This document shows positions 15,509-26,513 of a stretch of DNA of 52,182 bases, piece after piece (position 1 is the first letter of the stretch; each line of letters opens with the position of its first letter). The notes below the pieces were generated by a model. That model had not been told where the DNA came from and ran no database searches. It saw nothing but the letters and a program-made list of their open reading frames with translations. The DNA is taken from assembly GCA_021848825.1 (NCBI GenBank), contig JAJZTQ010000019.1, forward strand, positions 1 to 52,182, read 5' to 3'. Position numbers and translations under genes: made by a program. The DNA is from Pseudomonadota bacterium (lineage in GTDB: Bacteria > Pseudomonadota > Gammaproteobacteria > Burkholderiales > JABEVD01).

Positions 15509-16882
15509 ATGCAATTCAAGAAAACGCTTCTGGCGACGTCCGCGCTGATGTCCGCGGCCGCCTGGGCCCCGCAGGCGCACGCAATCCCCGCGTTTGCGCG
15601 CCAGGTCGGCATGCCCTGCAGCGCCTGCCACTATCAGCACTTCCCGACGCTGAACGCTTTCGGCCGCGCATTCAAGGCCGGCGGCTTCACCATGATCGGT
15701 TCGGAAGAGAAGATCGAGACGACCGATGCGCCTGGGCTTTCGATCCCTGCCGTGCTGAACCTGGCATTCGTCACCAACATTCAGTACACCAAGACCAATG
15801 GTCCTACCGCTGGACAGGTTGGAGCGAACGGGTCTCCCGCGACCGGCAAGACCACGAACAATGGTCAGTTCTCGATGACCCAGTACTCCCTGTTCATGGG
15901 CGGCCGTATCGGCAACAACATCGGTTTCGAGGGTGAAGTCGGCCTTTCCGGCGGCGCTGCTCTGGCTTCCGTGAAGATGCCGTTTGCGTTCGATGTGGGT
16001 GGCGGCAAGCTGGGCGTCGTTCCCTTCACCACTGACGGCCTTGGACCCCAGCAGTCTTTCGAACCTCTGTCTGACGGTGCGACCCCTGTCCATCTGTTCA
16101 ACCAGGAAGATCTGGCTGCATATGGCGCGCAGGAATACCTGATGAACGCTGCCGGCGGCGGTGCGATCCCTGCAAACGGCGTGGCTGTTTACTACTGGAC
16201 TGACATGGGCTTTGCAAGCTTTGCCAAGTGGCAGATCGATTCGATCAACGGCAACGGTCCCGGCCAGGCTCCTGGCGCAGCAGGCGGCGGTTCCCCGACC
16301 TCGAACTACTTCCGTGCAGCTTGGACCGGCAATGTCGCCAATTTTGACTCAGCGATCGGCTTCCAGGCAGCTTCCGGAACGAGCTCCACTTCCAGCGGCG
16401 CATTTACCGACAGCTTGGGCAATACGGCTGGTACCTACAAGACCAGGTTCACCGGAATCGACGGCCAGATGCTGGGCGATGTCAGCGGCATGCCGCTTAC
16501 CTTCATCGCATCCTATGCGACAGCGCCTGCTTCCGATATCGGCGCAACCAACCTGAACGGCGGGATGAATGCGTACAACAATGGAACGCAGACCAGGAAG
16601 TCGTTCAACGTGGGCGCAGAACTCGGCGTGATTCCCAATGTTGCAACCCTGCAGCTCGGTATCCGCCGTGCTGACTCCGGTATGCCCGTTCCTGGTGTCG
16701 GAACCGGAAACGCGACAGACAACGCGATCTCTGTGGGTGCAACCTACAGCCTCGCGCTCAACGTCAGGGCCGAGCTGACCTACTCGAAGTACAGCGGCGA
16801 CATGTACAATGCAGCTGCTCAGGCTCTCCCAGGCTACACAGGCGATACCATGACCGCGCTCAACCTGTGGATGGGCTTCTAA
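15509..16882 (+). CDS. Outer-membrane monohaem cytochrome-porin (Cyc2-like, candidate iron oxidase)
   Basis: 457 residues. Signal peptide 1-25 (cleavage after QAHA). Just after it is a single haem c site CSACH (Cys37, Cys40, His41) inside IPAFARQVGMPCSACHYQHF, then PTLNAFGRAFKAGGFTM. The remaining about 390 residues are Gly/Asn/aromatic-rich with alternating strands and end in LNLWMGF, a terminal Phe as in outer-membrane barrels. This is the fused cytochrome-porin plan of Cyc2, which in iron oxidisers takes electrons from Fe(II) at the cell surface. Related cytochrome-barrel proteins of unknown role share the PAFARQ...CH motif, so iron oxidation is inference. Arg codons are mostly CGC/CGT, unlike the AGG-rich neighbours; with strong promoter, ribosome site and terminator this suggests very high expression. 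Confidence 0.75.
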   Translation: MQFKKTLLATSALMSAAAWAPQAHAIPAFARQVGMPCSACHYQHFPTLNAFGRAFKAGGFTMIGSEEKIETTDAPGLSIPAVLNLAFVTNIQYTKTNGPTAGQVGANGSPATGKTTNNGQFSMTQYSLFMGGRIGNNIGFEGEVGLSGGAALASVKMPFAFDVGGGKLGVVPFTTDGLGPQQSFEPLSDGATPVHLFNQEDLAAYGAQEYLMNAAGGGAIPANGVAVYYWTDMGFASFAKWQIDSINGNGPGQAPGAAGGGSPTSNYFRAAWTGNVANFDSAIGFQAASGTSSTSSGAFTDSLGNTAGTYKTRFTGIDGQMLGDVSGMPLTFIASYATAPASDIGATNLNGGMNAYNNGTQTRKSFNVGAELGVIPNVATLQLGIRRADSGMPVPGVGTGNATDNAISVGATYSLALNVRAELTYSKYSGDMYNAAAQALPGYTGDTMTALNLWMGF

Positions 16883-16920
16883 GCTAACAAATAACAAGCC
16901 GGGCCAACCGGCAAAACTCA

Positions 16921-16950
16921 AAAGGGCGCCTTCTGGCGCCCTTTTTTTTT
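16921..16950 (+). terminator. Intrinsic terminator of the cytochrome-porin gene
   Basis: Perfect 10-bp stem AAAGGGCGCC / GGCGCCCTTT with a 4-base loop, running into about nine T. It lies 38 bases after the stop codon. Confidence 0.93.
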
Positions 16951-16965
16951 GTGTGTGAAAGCCCG

Positions 16966-16987
16966 GTGCCTGGTCTTGAATTATCAG
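16966..16987 (+). repeat. Left inverted-repeat copy of the RAYT element
   Basis: 22 bases, exact reverse complement of 17848-17869. Overlaps the last codon and stop of the transposase gene. Confidence 0.9.
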
Positions 16988-17826
16988 CTTTTCAGATTCG
17001 CTATTTTACTGATGGTGGTATAGTGCAGTTTGAGATGTCTTCCGACCTCAGACAGCGTGTAGCCATATTTCAGAACGCAATCCCGGATCGCGGCATTTCT
17101 CGCGGGCTTGGATGCCTTGCCAGAAAAAATTTCTTCCAGTGTTGGGCGGCTTGCAAAACGCTGTTTACGTGAAAATTCCCGGAGTTTAGTGGACTTGGTG
17201 AGAAAGCCTTTCAGATCCATCTTGAATTTTGCGCTGCCTAGAACGAATTCATCTGAAAGATCAAGGCGGTCATCCTGCAACATGCGATCGTAAACGAACT
17301 CCCGGTATTTGTGTATGGCAATCTCTTCGTTGGTGTCGAACTGGCTTAGAACCCAGTTTCTATGCAGAAACGACGGCAAACCTGTCTTTCCCATCGTTGC
17401 ACCGAAACTGCTCCATCGATATTGTGCCGGGTCGGTTACTATGCCGGATCTTACCGGGTTGAGTGAAATATACCTGATGAGCTCAAGGAGGTAGGTGTCC
17501 CGTTCAACAAGTATGGATTTGTACCTGCCTTGGAATAGATGTCCGGATTTGTTGTGGCGTGTATTGAATCGGCGAGTGTATACACCGTTGAGCTGTCGCA
17601 TGCCAGATGAGAGGTTGCCTGCAGGCGTTTCAATTAGAAGATGGTAGTGATTTCCCATGAGGCAGTAGCTATGGCAAAGCCAGCGGTAGCGCTGTACCGT
17701 GCTCGACAGTATTTCGAGAAATGTTAGGCGATCGTTGTCATCGTGATAGATTGGCTGAGCGGCATTTCCGCGAGAAATGACATGATAGATCGCACCGGGA
17801 AATTCGATTCGCAAGGGCCTTGCCAT
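16984..17826 (-). CDS. REP-associated tyrosine transposase (RAYT, IS200-like Y1)
   Basis: 280 residues, start MARPLRIEFPGAIYHVISRG, the typical opening of this family. The metal-binding HUH motif is NHYHLLIE (His60, His62), and the likely catalytic Tyr is Tyr83 in QLNGVYTRRFN. The motif HLFQGRYKSILVERD and the segment YISLNPVRSGIV follow. A C-terminal extension of about 100 residues ends in a helix-turn-helix-like part (VGRHLKLHYTTISKIAN). RAYTs cut single-stranded DNA at REP-type hairpins and are usually single-copy, non-selfish chromosomal genes. No break is seen in the frame. GC content is lower than in neighbouring genes, in line with transfer. Confidence 0.9.
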   Translation of the reverse strand: MARPLRIEFPGAIYHVISRGNAAQPIYHDDNDRLTFLEILSSTVQRYRWLCHSYCLMGNHYHLLIETPAGNLSSGMRQLNGVYTRRFNTRHNKSGHLFQGRYKSILVERDTYLLELIRYISLNPVRSGIVTDPAQYRWSSFGATMGKTGLPSFLHRNWVLSQFDTNEEIAIHKYREFVYDRMLQDDRLDLSDEFVLGSAKFKMDLKGFLTKSTKLREFSRKQRFASRPTLEEIFSGKASKPARNAAIRDCVLKYGYTLSEVGRHLKLHYTTISKIANLKS

Positions 17827-17847
17827 AATTCATCCTGGCAGGAAAAA

Positions 17848-17869
17848 CTGATAATTCAAGACCAGGCAC
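17848..17869 (-). repeat. Right inverted-repeat copy of the RAYT element
   Basis: 22 bases, exact reverse complement of 16966-16987, 21 bases upstream of the transposase start codon. A small palindrome TCCTGGCAGGA stands just inside it (17833-17843). Confidence 0.9.
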
Positions 17870-17954
17870 GCAAAGGCGAATCGCGAAAGCTGGAAGTCAA
17901 TCCTGCCAGCCCCTTGCTTGACTCGGGTGTTTGCTTGAAATCTATCCGCGTGAA

Positions 17955-17982
17955 TGAAAAACGGCACCCTGAGGTGCCGTTC
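17955..17982 (-). terminator. Intrinsic terminator of the SHOCT lipoprotein gene
   Basis: ACGGCACC / GGTGCCGT stem of 8-9 bp with loop CTGA (17961-17980), followed on the minus strand by TTTTT. It begins 20 bases after the stop codon at 18002. Confidence 0.85.
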
Positions 17983-18001
17983 AGTTTGATGCCATTGCAG
18001 A

Positions 18002-18523
18002 TCAGAGATCGTTGAGGACGTGCTCTCTCGCCTTTCTCGCCTCGTCTTCCGTGATGAGCCCCTTGCTCTGGAGATCCTTGATTTCCTCGAGGCGCTGCTC
18101 CACCGTTTTCGACATCCTTGCAGGCATGCTGTACTGGGGTGCGCTGCCCTGCTGATATTGAGGTGCACTCTGTCCGCAATCGAGCGTGGCCTTGAGGCCG
18201 ACGTCCATGATCTTTGAATTGACCGTCTTGACGTAGTCCGAGCAGCCGGCCTTCTTGAGCGTCACCTTGCCATAGAGCGATTCCTTTTCCTTCGGATAGG
18301 TGTTCGGGAAGACGGCCTTCTGGTCGAGCTTGAGCGGCGTCATTCCGACTTTTTCACCCATCACGTAGACATCCGCGCCCGGTGGGACGGACTGGATCCT
18401 GATGGGGTTGTTCGTATTCGACTGGAACATATTTCCGATATCGTGCTCCACGCCATCCATGGATGAACAACCTGCTACGAGCAAAAGTGGAAAAAGCGCA
18501 AGCGCCTTTCGCTTCAACAACAT
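18002..18523 (-). CDS. Lipoprotein with PEGA-like and SHOCT-like segments
   Basis: 173 residues from the ATG at 18523, which follows GGAGGAGTC directly; an earlier in-frame ATG adds eight residues and lacks such a site. Lipoprotein signal MLLKRKALALFPLLLVAGCS. Residues about 42-70 (IQSVPPGADVYVMGEKVGMT) resemble PEGA-type surface beta repeats. The C-terminal 35 residues (RLEEIKDLQSKGLITEDEAR) match the short SHOCT helix-turn found at the ends of many oligomeric or membrane proteins. Two Cys in the middle (KKAGCSDY and TLDCGQ) could form a disulfide. Precise role unknown; likely periplasm-facing and lipid-anchored. Confidence 0.75.
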   Translation of the reverse strand: MLLKRKALALFPLLLVAGCSSMDGVEHDIGNMFQSNTNNPIRIQSVPPGADVYVMGEKVGMTPLKLDQKAVFPNTYPKEKESLYGKVTLKKAGCSDYVKTVNSKIMDVGLKATLDCGQSAPQYQQGSAPQYSMPARMSKTVEQRLEEIKDLQSKGLITEDEARKAREHVLNDL

Positions 18524-18579
18524 GACTCCTCCGATTTCCATGAGCAAACGCCGAGGTTATCGCGAATGTCCATCAGGCG

Positions 18580-21159
18580 TCAAGCTTTCCTGAAGGCTAT
18601 CCCGGTGTCAACCCGATCCACGACAATCGTGTCCTTGGGCAGGAAGCGCCCCTCCAGTATCGCACGCGACAAGGGGTTTTCTATCGCATTCTGGATTTCC
18701 CGCTTCAAGGGTCTTGCGCCATAAACCGGATCGAATCCTGCCTTGCCTATCTCGAAGAGCGCCTCATCCGTGACCTCGAGCTTCATTTCCATTTTTTCAA
18801 GCCTTGCGGAGAGGTTCTTGAGCTGTATTTTCGCGATTTTCGAAATGTCCTTTTCGGAAAGTGCGTGGAATACCACGATCTCGTCTATCCTGTTGATGAA
18901 TTCAGGCCTGAAATAGGTCTTCACCTCTGAAAGAACGGCAAGCTTGATCACGCCGTAATCGTCTCCGGACATCGCCTGGATGTTCTGCGAACCGAGATTG
19001 GATGTCATCACGATGACGGTGTTCTTGAAGTCGACCGTTCTTCCCTGCCCATCCGTCATCCTGCCGTCGTCGAGCACCTGGAGCAATACATTGAACACGT
19101 CCGGGTGGGCCTTTTCGACTTCATCGAGCAGTATCACGGAATAGGGCTTTCTTCTGACGAGCTCAGTGAGATAGCCGCCTTCCTCGTAACCCACGTACCC
19201 CGGCGGGGCGCCGATCAGCCTTGCGACAGAATGCTTTTCCATGAATTCCGACATGTCGACCCTGATCAGATGATCCTCGGAGTCGAAAAGAAATTCGGCA
19301 AGCGTCTTGCAAAGCTCTGTTTTTCCAACCCCTGTGGGCCCCAGGAAAAGGAAGGAGCCATAGGGTTTGTTGGGGTCGGAAAGGCCTGCCCTGGATCGCC
19401 TGATGGCATCCGAAACCAGTCTCACCGCCTCGGTCTGCCCGACGACGCGCTCGTGCAGATAGTCTTCCATGGCAAGCAGTTTCTCGCGCTCGCCCTGCAT
19501 CATTTTTGAAACGGGAATCCCTGTCGCGCGGGAAACCACCTCGGCGATTTCTTCCGCGCCGACCTGTGTCCTCAGGAGCCTGTTCGGAGTCGTTTCCGCC
19601 CCCGCGTTTTCCGCGGCTTTCAGCTGCGCTTCGAGCTGAGGGAGCTTGCCGTACTGCAATTCCGCAACCCGGTCCAGCTTGCCTTCCCGCTGGAATCTGG
19701 CGATTTCGATCTTGAGCTTGTCGATTTCCTCCTTGATGTGCGCGCTTCCCTGAACCTTCGATTTTTCGGCCTTCCAGATTTCATCGAGGTCGTTGTATTC
19801 ACGCTCGAGTCGGTCGAGCTCTTCCTCGATCAATGCGAGCCGGCGCTTCGAGGCTTCGTCTTTTTCCTTCTTCACTGCTTCCCGCTCTATCTTGAGCTGG
19901 ATGACTCGCCTATCCAGCCTGTCCATCACTTCGGGTTTCGAATCGATTTCCATCTTGATCCTGGCCGCCGCTTCGTCTATCAGATCGATCGCCTTGTCAG
20001 GCAGGAACCTGTCCGTGATGTAGCGGTGGGAAAGCTCCGCTGCCGCGACGATGGCAGGGTCCGTTATGTCCACGCCGTGATGCAGCTCGTACCTTTCCTG
20101 CAATCCTCTCAAGATCGCGATGGTGTCCTCCACCGAGGGCTCGTCGACCATCACCTTCTGGAAGCGTCGTTCGAGGGCGGCGTCCTTTTCTATGTATTTC
20201 CGGTATTCGTCCAGCGTCGTGGCGCCGACGCAATGCAGTTCTCCGCGCGCGAGAGAGGGCTTCAGCATGTTTCCTGCATCCATCGCCCCTTCCGCCTTGC
20301 CCGCTCCGACCATGGTATGGATCTCGTCTATGAAAAGGATGATCCTGCCTTCTTCCTGTGCGACTTCCTTGAGCACCGATTTCAGTCGCTCCTCGAATTC
20401 CCCGCGGTATTTTGCGCCAGCCAGGAGGGCCGCCATGTCGAGCGAAAGAATCTTCTTGTCCCTGAGGGAATCGGGCACCTCATTGTTGATGATGCGCTGT
20501 GCGAGCCCTTCGACGATCGCCGTTTTCCCGACGCCAGGCTCGCCTATCAGGACGGGATTGTTCTTCGTCCGCCTCTGCAGCACCTGTATGGTTCGCCTGA
20601 TTTCGTCGTCCCTTCCTATCACGGGGTCGAGTTTCCCTGTCCTTGCCCGCTCGGTGAGATCCAGCGTGTACTTCTTCAGCGATTCCCTGGAAGATTCTGC
20701 ATCCGAACTCGACACTCTTTCGCCGCCCCTCAATGCATTGATCGCATTTTCAAGGTTTTCCTTGCGAACGCCCTGCTGCTTCAGAATTTGCCCTGCCTCG
20801 CCCTTGTCGTGCATCAGCGCGAGGAGGAAAAGTTCCGAAGCAATATATTGGTCCCCCCGCGTCACGGCTTCCTTCTCTGTCAGGTTGAGGAGGTTGGAAA
20901 GATCCCGCGAAATCGACATTTCGCCGCCATGTCCTTCGACCTTGGGCAAACGATCCAGGCTCTTCTTCAGCGCTTCCTTCAATGGTCCGATGTTGACGCC
21001 CACCCTCGAAAGAATGGATTGGGTGGAGCCTGCCTGCTGCTCGACCAGGGCGAGAAGAAGATGCTGCGGTTCGATGAACTGGTTGCCGAGTCCGATCGCA
21101 ATGCTCTGTGCGTCATTCAATGCTTCCTGGAATAGGGTGGTGAGTTTGTCCAAACGCAT
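18580..21159 (-). CDS. clpB: ClpB disaggregase
   Basis: 859 residues (857 in E. coli) from [20 protein letters not shown]. The frame extends nine codons upstream, but AAGGAA stands five bases before the ATG at 21159. N-terminal Clp repeat domain to about 145; first AAA+ with Walker A GEPGVGKT; long coiled-coil M domain (about 405-525, Glu/Lys/Arg/Leu-rich); second AAA+ with GPTGVGKT and Walker [14 protein letters not shown]. No ClpP-binding IGL loop is expected. It works with DnaK to dissolve protein aggregates. A heat-shock-like promoter precedes it. Confidence 0.97.
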   Translation of the reverse strand: MRLDKLTTLFQEALNDAQSIAIGLGNQFIEPQHLLLALVEQQAGSTQSILSRVGVNIGPLKEALKKSLDRLPKVEGHGGEMSISRDLSNLLNLTEKEAVTRGDQYIASELFLLALMHDKGEAGQILKQQGVRKENLENAINALRGGERVSSSDAESSRESLKKYTLDLTERARTGKLDPVIGRDDEIRRTIQVLQRRTKNNPVLIGEPGVGKTAIVEGLAQRIINNEVPDSLRDKKILSLDMAALLAGAKYRGEFEERLKSVLKEVAQEEGRIILFIDEIHTMVGAGKAEGAMDAGNMLKPSLARGELHCVGATTLDEYRKYIEKDAALERRFQKVMVDEPSVEDTIAILRGLQERYELHHGVDITDPAIVAAAELSHRYITDRFLPDKAIDLIDEAAARIKMEIDSKPEVMDRLDRRVIQLKIEREAVKKEKDEASKRRLALIEEELDRLEREYNDLDEIWKAEKSKVQGSAHIKEEIDKLKIEIARFQREGKLDRVAELQYGKLPQLEAQLKAAENAGAETTPNRLLRTQVGAEEIAEVVSRATGIPVSKMMQGEREKLLAMEDYLHERVVGQTEAVRLVSDAIRRSRAGLSDPNKPYGSFLFLGPTGVGKTELCKTLAEFLFDSEDHLIRVDMSEFMEKHSVARLIGAPPGYVGYEEGGYLTELVRRKPYSVILLDEVEKAHPDVFNVLLQVLDDGRMTDGQGRTVDFKNTVIVMTSNLGSQNIQAMSGDDYGVIKLAVLSEVKTYFRPEFINRIDEIVVFHALSEKDISKIAKIQLKNLSARLEKMEMKLEVTDEALFEIGKAGFDPVYGARPLKREIQNAIENPLSRAILEGRFLPKDTIVVDRVDTGIAFRKA

Positions 21160-21188
21160 GATCATTCCTTGATTGATGTATGCCATTC

Positions 21189-21216
21189 ATATATGGATTC
21201 ATTCAGCAATTTCAAC
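21189..21216 (-). promoter_or_regulatory. Predicted sigma-32 (heat-shock) promoter of clpB
   Basis: Minus strand GTTGAAA (21216-21210), 13-base spacer, CCATATAT (21196-21189). This resembles the RpoH pattern CTTGAA...CCCATnT and would give a leader of about 20 bases before the clpB start. Confidence 0.5.
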
Positions 21217-21315
21217 CATGCACCAGACTTGGGCATTTTTCTTGATCTTTGGATTGAATCGATTCATCATGACGAAATAATCTTTTGCTACGCCTTTGTG
21301 GTATTCGGATTATCT

Positions 21316-21328
21316 TGATTATTAATCA
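21316..21328. promoter_or_regulatory. 13-bp palindrome just before the outer-membrane protein gene
   Basis: TGATTATTAATCA, a perfect dyad around a central T, in the AT-rich leader about 18 bases before the start codon and next to the AAGGGG ribosome site. It could be a repressor site; no known consensus is claimed. Confidence 0.3.
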
Positions 21329-21345
21329 TAAAAAAGGGGTTTTGC

Positions 21346-22158
21346 ATGACGAAGTGGAGGGTTTTGCCGGTAGTGCTTGCAATAATGGCCTGTCAGCCTG
21401 TGATGGCCGAAGACGAAGATGAAAAGGAGGGCGAGCCTCCCATACCGGAGGTGCATGCATTGAGCATGAACGTCGGTATCGCTTCCCAATATGTATACCG
21501 GGGATTGGCCCAGACCGACGGCAATCCTGCCATACAGGGCGGAGTGGACTATGTCTACAAGGGATCCTTTTATGTCGGGACATGGCTTTCCAATTCAAGC
21601 TATTACAGTGACCTGATGAATGGCGCGAGTTCCAGCCTGGAGGTCGATGGCTACGCGGGCTTCAAGGGGAAATTCAGCCATGACTGGAATTACGACATCG
21701 GCTTTCTCCATTACGACTTTCCCGGAACCTATCCTGCTGCATCGCTTGCCGCTGCGAAGCTTGTAAAACCGAATTCGAACGAGGCATACGGTGCGCTCGG
21801 CTACAAGTGGGCCTATGTCAAATATTCGCGCTCGACCGGCACGCTTTTCGGGATTCCCGGCTCTTCTGGGACGTATTACCTCGAGGCGGACGGAGATATT
21901 CCGCTCTGGAAGACGGGCCTTACGCTTTCATTGCATGCGGGAAGACAGTCCTTCAAGGGTACCACGCCGGATGGAGTAGCGAACGACAGCCTGTTCTCCT
22001 ATACGGACTACAGGGTGGGTCTCAGCAAGGATATCCACAAATATATCCTTTCATTGGCAGCGACCGCTACCAACGCAAATGCTGCAGGCTATACCAATCT
22101 CTACGGCAGAAACGTGGGCGCTGCGCATTTCATCGCATCGGTCTATCGCGAATTCTGA
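21346..22158 (+). CDS. TorF/Gcw_chp family outer-membrane protein
   Basis: 270 residues. Signal peptide MTKWRVLPVVLAIMACQPVMA, then an acidic linker (EDEDEKEGEPP). The barrel begins with SMNVGIASQYVYRGLAQTDG followed by NPAIQGGVDYV, the diagnostic opening of this conserved proteobacterial family. Alternating aromatic strands continue to a C-terminal ASVYREF with terminal Phe, as in outer-membrane beta-barrels. Members are thought to be porin-like; the substrate is unknown. The signal peptide has a Cys (MACQ), but this is not a good lipobox. Single gene with AAGGGG ribosome site. Confidence 0.8.
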   Translation: MTKWRVLPVVLAIMACQPVMAEDEDEKEGEPPIPEVHALSMNVGIASQYVYRGLAQTDGNPAIQGGVDYVYKGSFYVGTWLSNSSYYSDLMNGASSSLEVDGYAGFKGKFSHDWNYDIGFLHYDFPGTYPAASLAAAKLVKPNSNEAYGALGYKWAYVKYSRSTGTLFGIPGSSGTYYLEADGDIPLWKTGLTLSLHAGRQSFKGTTPDGVANDSLFSYTDYRVGLSKDIHKYILSLAATATNANAAGYTNLYGRNVGAAHFIASVYREF

Positions 22159-22167
22159 TGGCGTAAG

Positions 22168-22194
22168 GGCAAGCCGCATCGAATGCGGCTTGCC
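22168..22194 (+). terminator. Perfect 12-bp hairpin after the outer-membrane protein gene
   Basis: GGCAAGCCGCAT / ATGCGGCTTGCC with a 3-base loop, nine bases after the stop. No T run follows on the plus strand, so termination is likely weak or factor-aided; it may mainly protect the 3' end. Confidence 0.55.
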
Positions 22195-22224
22195 TAAAAA
22201 CCATTCCTCTATTGCGGTTACTAT

Positions 22225-22240
22225 ATTAGAAGATTAGAAT
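22225..22240 (+). promoter_or_regulatory. Tandem ATTAGAA half-sites upstream of sqr
   Basis: ATTAGAAG then ATTAGAAT in direct repeat, 45 bases before a TATAAT (22286-22291) that may be the -10 of the sqr operon. That -10 has no good -35 at 17 bases, so an activator would be expected. Speculative. Confidence 0.3.
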
Positions 22241-22283
22241 ATACGAAAGCACATCCCGCAGGGAAAGGCAGGTTGGAAGGTAG

Positions 22284-23798
<1,515 letters not shown>

Positions 23799-23815
<17 letters not shown>

Positions 23816-25352
23816 ACTTGTCGATTTGTCGCGACTGCAGTTTGCAGCGACAGCCCTTTACCATTTCCTTTTCGTTCCCCTGACGCTCGGCCTTTCCTTC
23901 CTGCTTGTCATCATGGAGTCTGTTTACGTGATGACCGGAAAGGAGGTCTACAAGGACATGACTCGGTTCTGGGGAAAGCTTTTCGGCATCAATTTCGCCC
24001 TGGGCGTGACGACCGGGATCACCATGGAATTCCAGTTCGGCACGAACTGGGCCTATTATTCCCATTACGTGGGAGACATCTTCGGCGTTCCCCTGGCGAT
24101 AGAGGGGCTGATGGCTTTCTTCCTCGAATCGACCATGGTCGGTCTTTTCTTTTTCGGATGGGACAGGCTTTCCAAGATCAAGCATCTTGTCGTCACTTTC
24201 CTCGTTGCATTGGGATCCAACCTTTCGGCGCTCTGGATATTGATCGCAAACGGATGGATGCAGAATCCTGTCGGGGCGGAATTCAACTACCATACGATGA
24301 GGATGGAGATGACCAGCCTCACCGAGCTTCTTTTCAACCCCGTCGCCCAGGTGAAATTCGTTCATACCGTTTCAGCCGGCTATGTTACCGCATCGATGTT
24401 CGTTCTCGGCATCAGTTCCTATTATCTGCTGAAGGGGCGCGACAAGGCTTTTGCCATGCGCTCGATCGCGGTTGCTGCAGGATTCGGTCTTGCCTCCAGC
24501 CTTTCCGTGATTGTCCTGGGCGACGAGTCCGGCTATACGGCGGGCGAAGTTCAGCGCGTCAAGCTTGCAGCGATCGAAGCGGAATGGCATACCGTTCCCC
24601 CTCCGGCGGCGATCACCGCCTTCGGTTTCCCCAACGAGAAAACGCAGACGACCGATTACGCGATCAAGATTCCCTATGTCCTGGGACTGATCGCGACGCG
24701 TTCCATAGACAAGAAGATCACCGGAATAGCCGAACTCAAGGCCGAGAATGAAGCCAGAATACAGGAAGGCATGAAGGCCTATTCGGCGCTCGAGAAGCTG
24801 AAGTCGGGGGACAGCAGCCCGGAAACGATGGCGGACTTCGATAAAACGAAGGAAGACCTGGGCTATGCATTGCTGCTGAAGAAATACTCGCCCAATGTCG
24901 TCGATGCGACGCCTGAAATGATCAAGAAGGCGGCAGGCGACACCATCCCGAAGATTGCGCCGCTTTTCTGGACATTCAGGATCATGGTCTTCTTGGGCAT
25001 CTGGTTCCTGATTCTTTTTGCAATCAGCTTCTACTGCATCGCGAAACGCACCATCACCGAAAACAGGACGCTTCTGAAGCTTGCGCTCTACAGCATTCCG
25101 CTTCCCTGGATCGCTGCGGAGATGGGATGGTTCGTTGCCGAATACGGGCGTCAGCCCTGGACCATCAGCGGTATTTTGCCGACGCAGCTCAGCACTTCCA
25201 GTCTTTCGGCTTCCAGCGTTTACTTCAGTCTTGCCGGGTTCGTGGGCTTCTACAGCCTGCTGCTGGTAGCCGAGTTGTACCTGATGTTCAAATACGCCCG
25301 CCTGGGTCCCCAGAGTCTGCACACCGGCCGCTACGGCATTCAAGAAGCTTGA
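23799..25352 (+). CDS. cydA: Cytochrome bd ubiquinol oxidase subunit I
   Basis: 517 residues (522 in E. coli). Begins [19 protein letters not shown] with a haem-ligand His at about 22; second His in [12 protein letters not shown]; the conserved GRQPWT near the C-terminus. The periplasmic Q-loop between GEVQRVK and [10 protein letters not shown] is about 140 residues, the long form. It holds haems b558, b595 and d, and oxidises quinol with reduction of O2, with very high oxygen affinity. Good operon context: 10 bases before cydB. Confidence 0.96.
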
Positions 25353-25362
25353 GGAGAAAATC

Positions 25363-26505
25363 ATGATATTCGACTATGAAACGCTCAAGGTCATCTGGTG
25401 GCTCTTCGTCGGCGTGCTGCTGATAGGCTTTTCCATCACCGACGGTTTCGATCTGGGGGTGGGCGCGCTCCTGCCCTTTCTCGGCAGGAACGACGAAGAG
25501 CGGCGCGTCATCATCAACTCGATAGGCGCGACCTGGGACGGCAACCAGGTCTGGTTCATCACCGCTGGCGGCGCAATCTTCGCAGCCTGGCCGCTCGTCT
25601 ACGCCACTGCATTCTCCGGGTTCTACATCGCCCTCATCCTCACCCTGTTCGCGCTCTTCTTCAGGCCCGTTGGGTTCGATTACAGGAGCAAGGTCGAGGA
25701 CAAGAGATGGCGTGCGGCGTGGGACTGGGGACTTTTTGCAGGAGGCTTTGTGCCCAGCCTGATATTCGGCGTGGCTTTCGGGAATCTGCTCCAGGGCGTG
25801 CCTTTCCATTTCGATCCGGACATGCGCGTCACTTACACAGGCACTTTCTGGGGACTGCTCAATCCGTTCGCATTGCTGACAGGTGTGGTGAGCCTCTCCA
25901 TGCTGCTGATGCACGGCGCGACCTATCTCAGGATCAGGACCGAAGGGATCGTCGAAGCGCGCGCAGTTCAGGCGGGGAGGTTTGCCGCGATATCGCTCAT
26001 CGTTTCCTTCGCCCTTGCAGGCGTCTGGGTGATGAAGGGGATAGATGGCTACAAGATCGTCTCCATGCTCTCCCCGAATGTCGCATCCACCCCGCTCGAC
26101 AAGGTCGTCGAAAAATCCGCGGGGGCATGGCTTTCGAACTACAGCGCCCATCCCCTGCTCTGGATCGCGCCTGCGCTCGGATTCCTGGGCGCGGTGCTGA
26201 CCATCCTTTTCTCGTCCACAGGCAAAGCGGTAACTGCGTTTGTCACGAGTTCGATCGCGCTGGCTGGGGTGATCCTGACCGCGGGCATCGCGATGTTCCC
26301 CTTCGTCATGCCGTCTGTTGCTGATCCGCGAAGCAGTCTGACGGCATGGGACGCGGTGTCTTCCCATGGCACGCTGCAGATCATGTTCTGGGTCGTCGTC
26401 ATTTTCCTGCCTATCGTGCTCGCCTATACGGCCTGGGTGTATTCCGTGCTGAGAGGCAAGATCACGGTAGAGAGCATCAGGGCCAACGATCACAGCGTTT
26501 ACTGA
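25363..26505 (+). CDS. cydB: Cytochrome bd ubiquinol oxidase subunit II
   Basis: 380 residues with eight to nine membrane helices. Conserved opening [20 protein letters not shown] with the family Asp, then [15 protein letters not shown], and [10 protein letters not shown] after the third helix. CydB stabilises the haems of CydA. Preceded by GAGGAG. Length matches the 379 of E. coli. Confidence 0.96.
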   Translation: MIFDYETLKVIWWLFVGVLLIGFSITDGFDLGVGALLPFLGRNDEERRVIINSIGATWDGNQVWFITAGGAIFAAWPLVYATAFSGFYIALILTLFALFFRPVGFDYRSKVEDKRWRAAWDWGLFAGGFVPSLIFGVAFGNLLQGVPFHFDPDMRVTYTGTFWGLLNPFALLTGVVSLSMLLMHGATYLRIRTEGIVEARAVQAGRFAAISLIVSFALAGVWVMKGIDGYKIVSMLSPNVASTPLDKVVEKSAGAWLSNYSAHPLLWIAPALGFLGAVLTILFSSTGKAVTAFVTSSIALAGVILTAGIAMFPFVMPSVADPRSSLTAWDAVSSHGTLQIMFWVVVIFLPIVLAYTAWVYSVLRGKITVESIRANDHSVY

Positions 26506-26513
26506 AAGGAACG

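Larger units (their letters stand above)
16966..17869 (-). mobile_element. RAYT-type element bounded by perfect 22-bp inverted repeats
   Basis: A Y1-transposase gene lies between two exact inverted copies of a 22-bp sequence: 16966-16987 (beginning GTGCCTGGTC) and 17848-17869 (ending GACCAGGCAC). The left copy contains the stop codon of the transposase. The whole is 904 bp, inserted between the terminator of the cytochrome-porin gene and a lipoprotein gene. No target-site duplication is visible at the edges, as expected for Y1 enzymes. Confidence 0.75.

Noticed and set aside
19738-21172. Two long open frames on the plus strand (465 and 350 codons)
   Set aside because: Both are antisense to clpB and arise from its codon bias.
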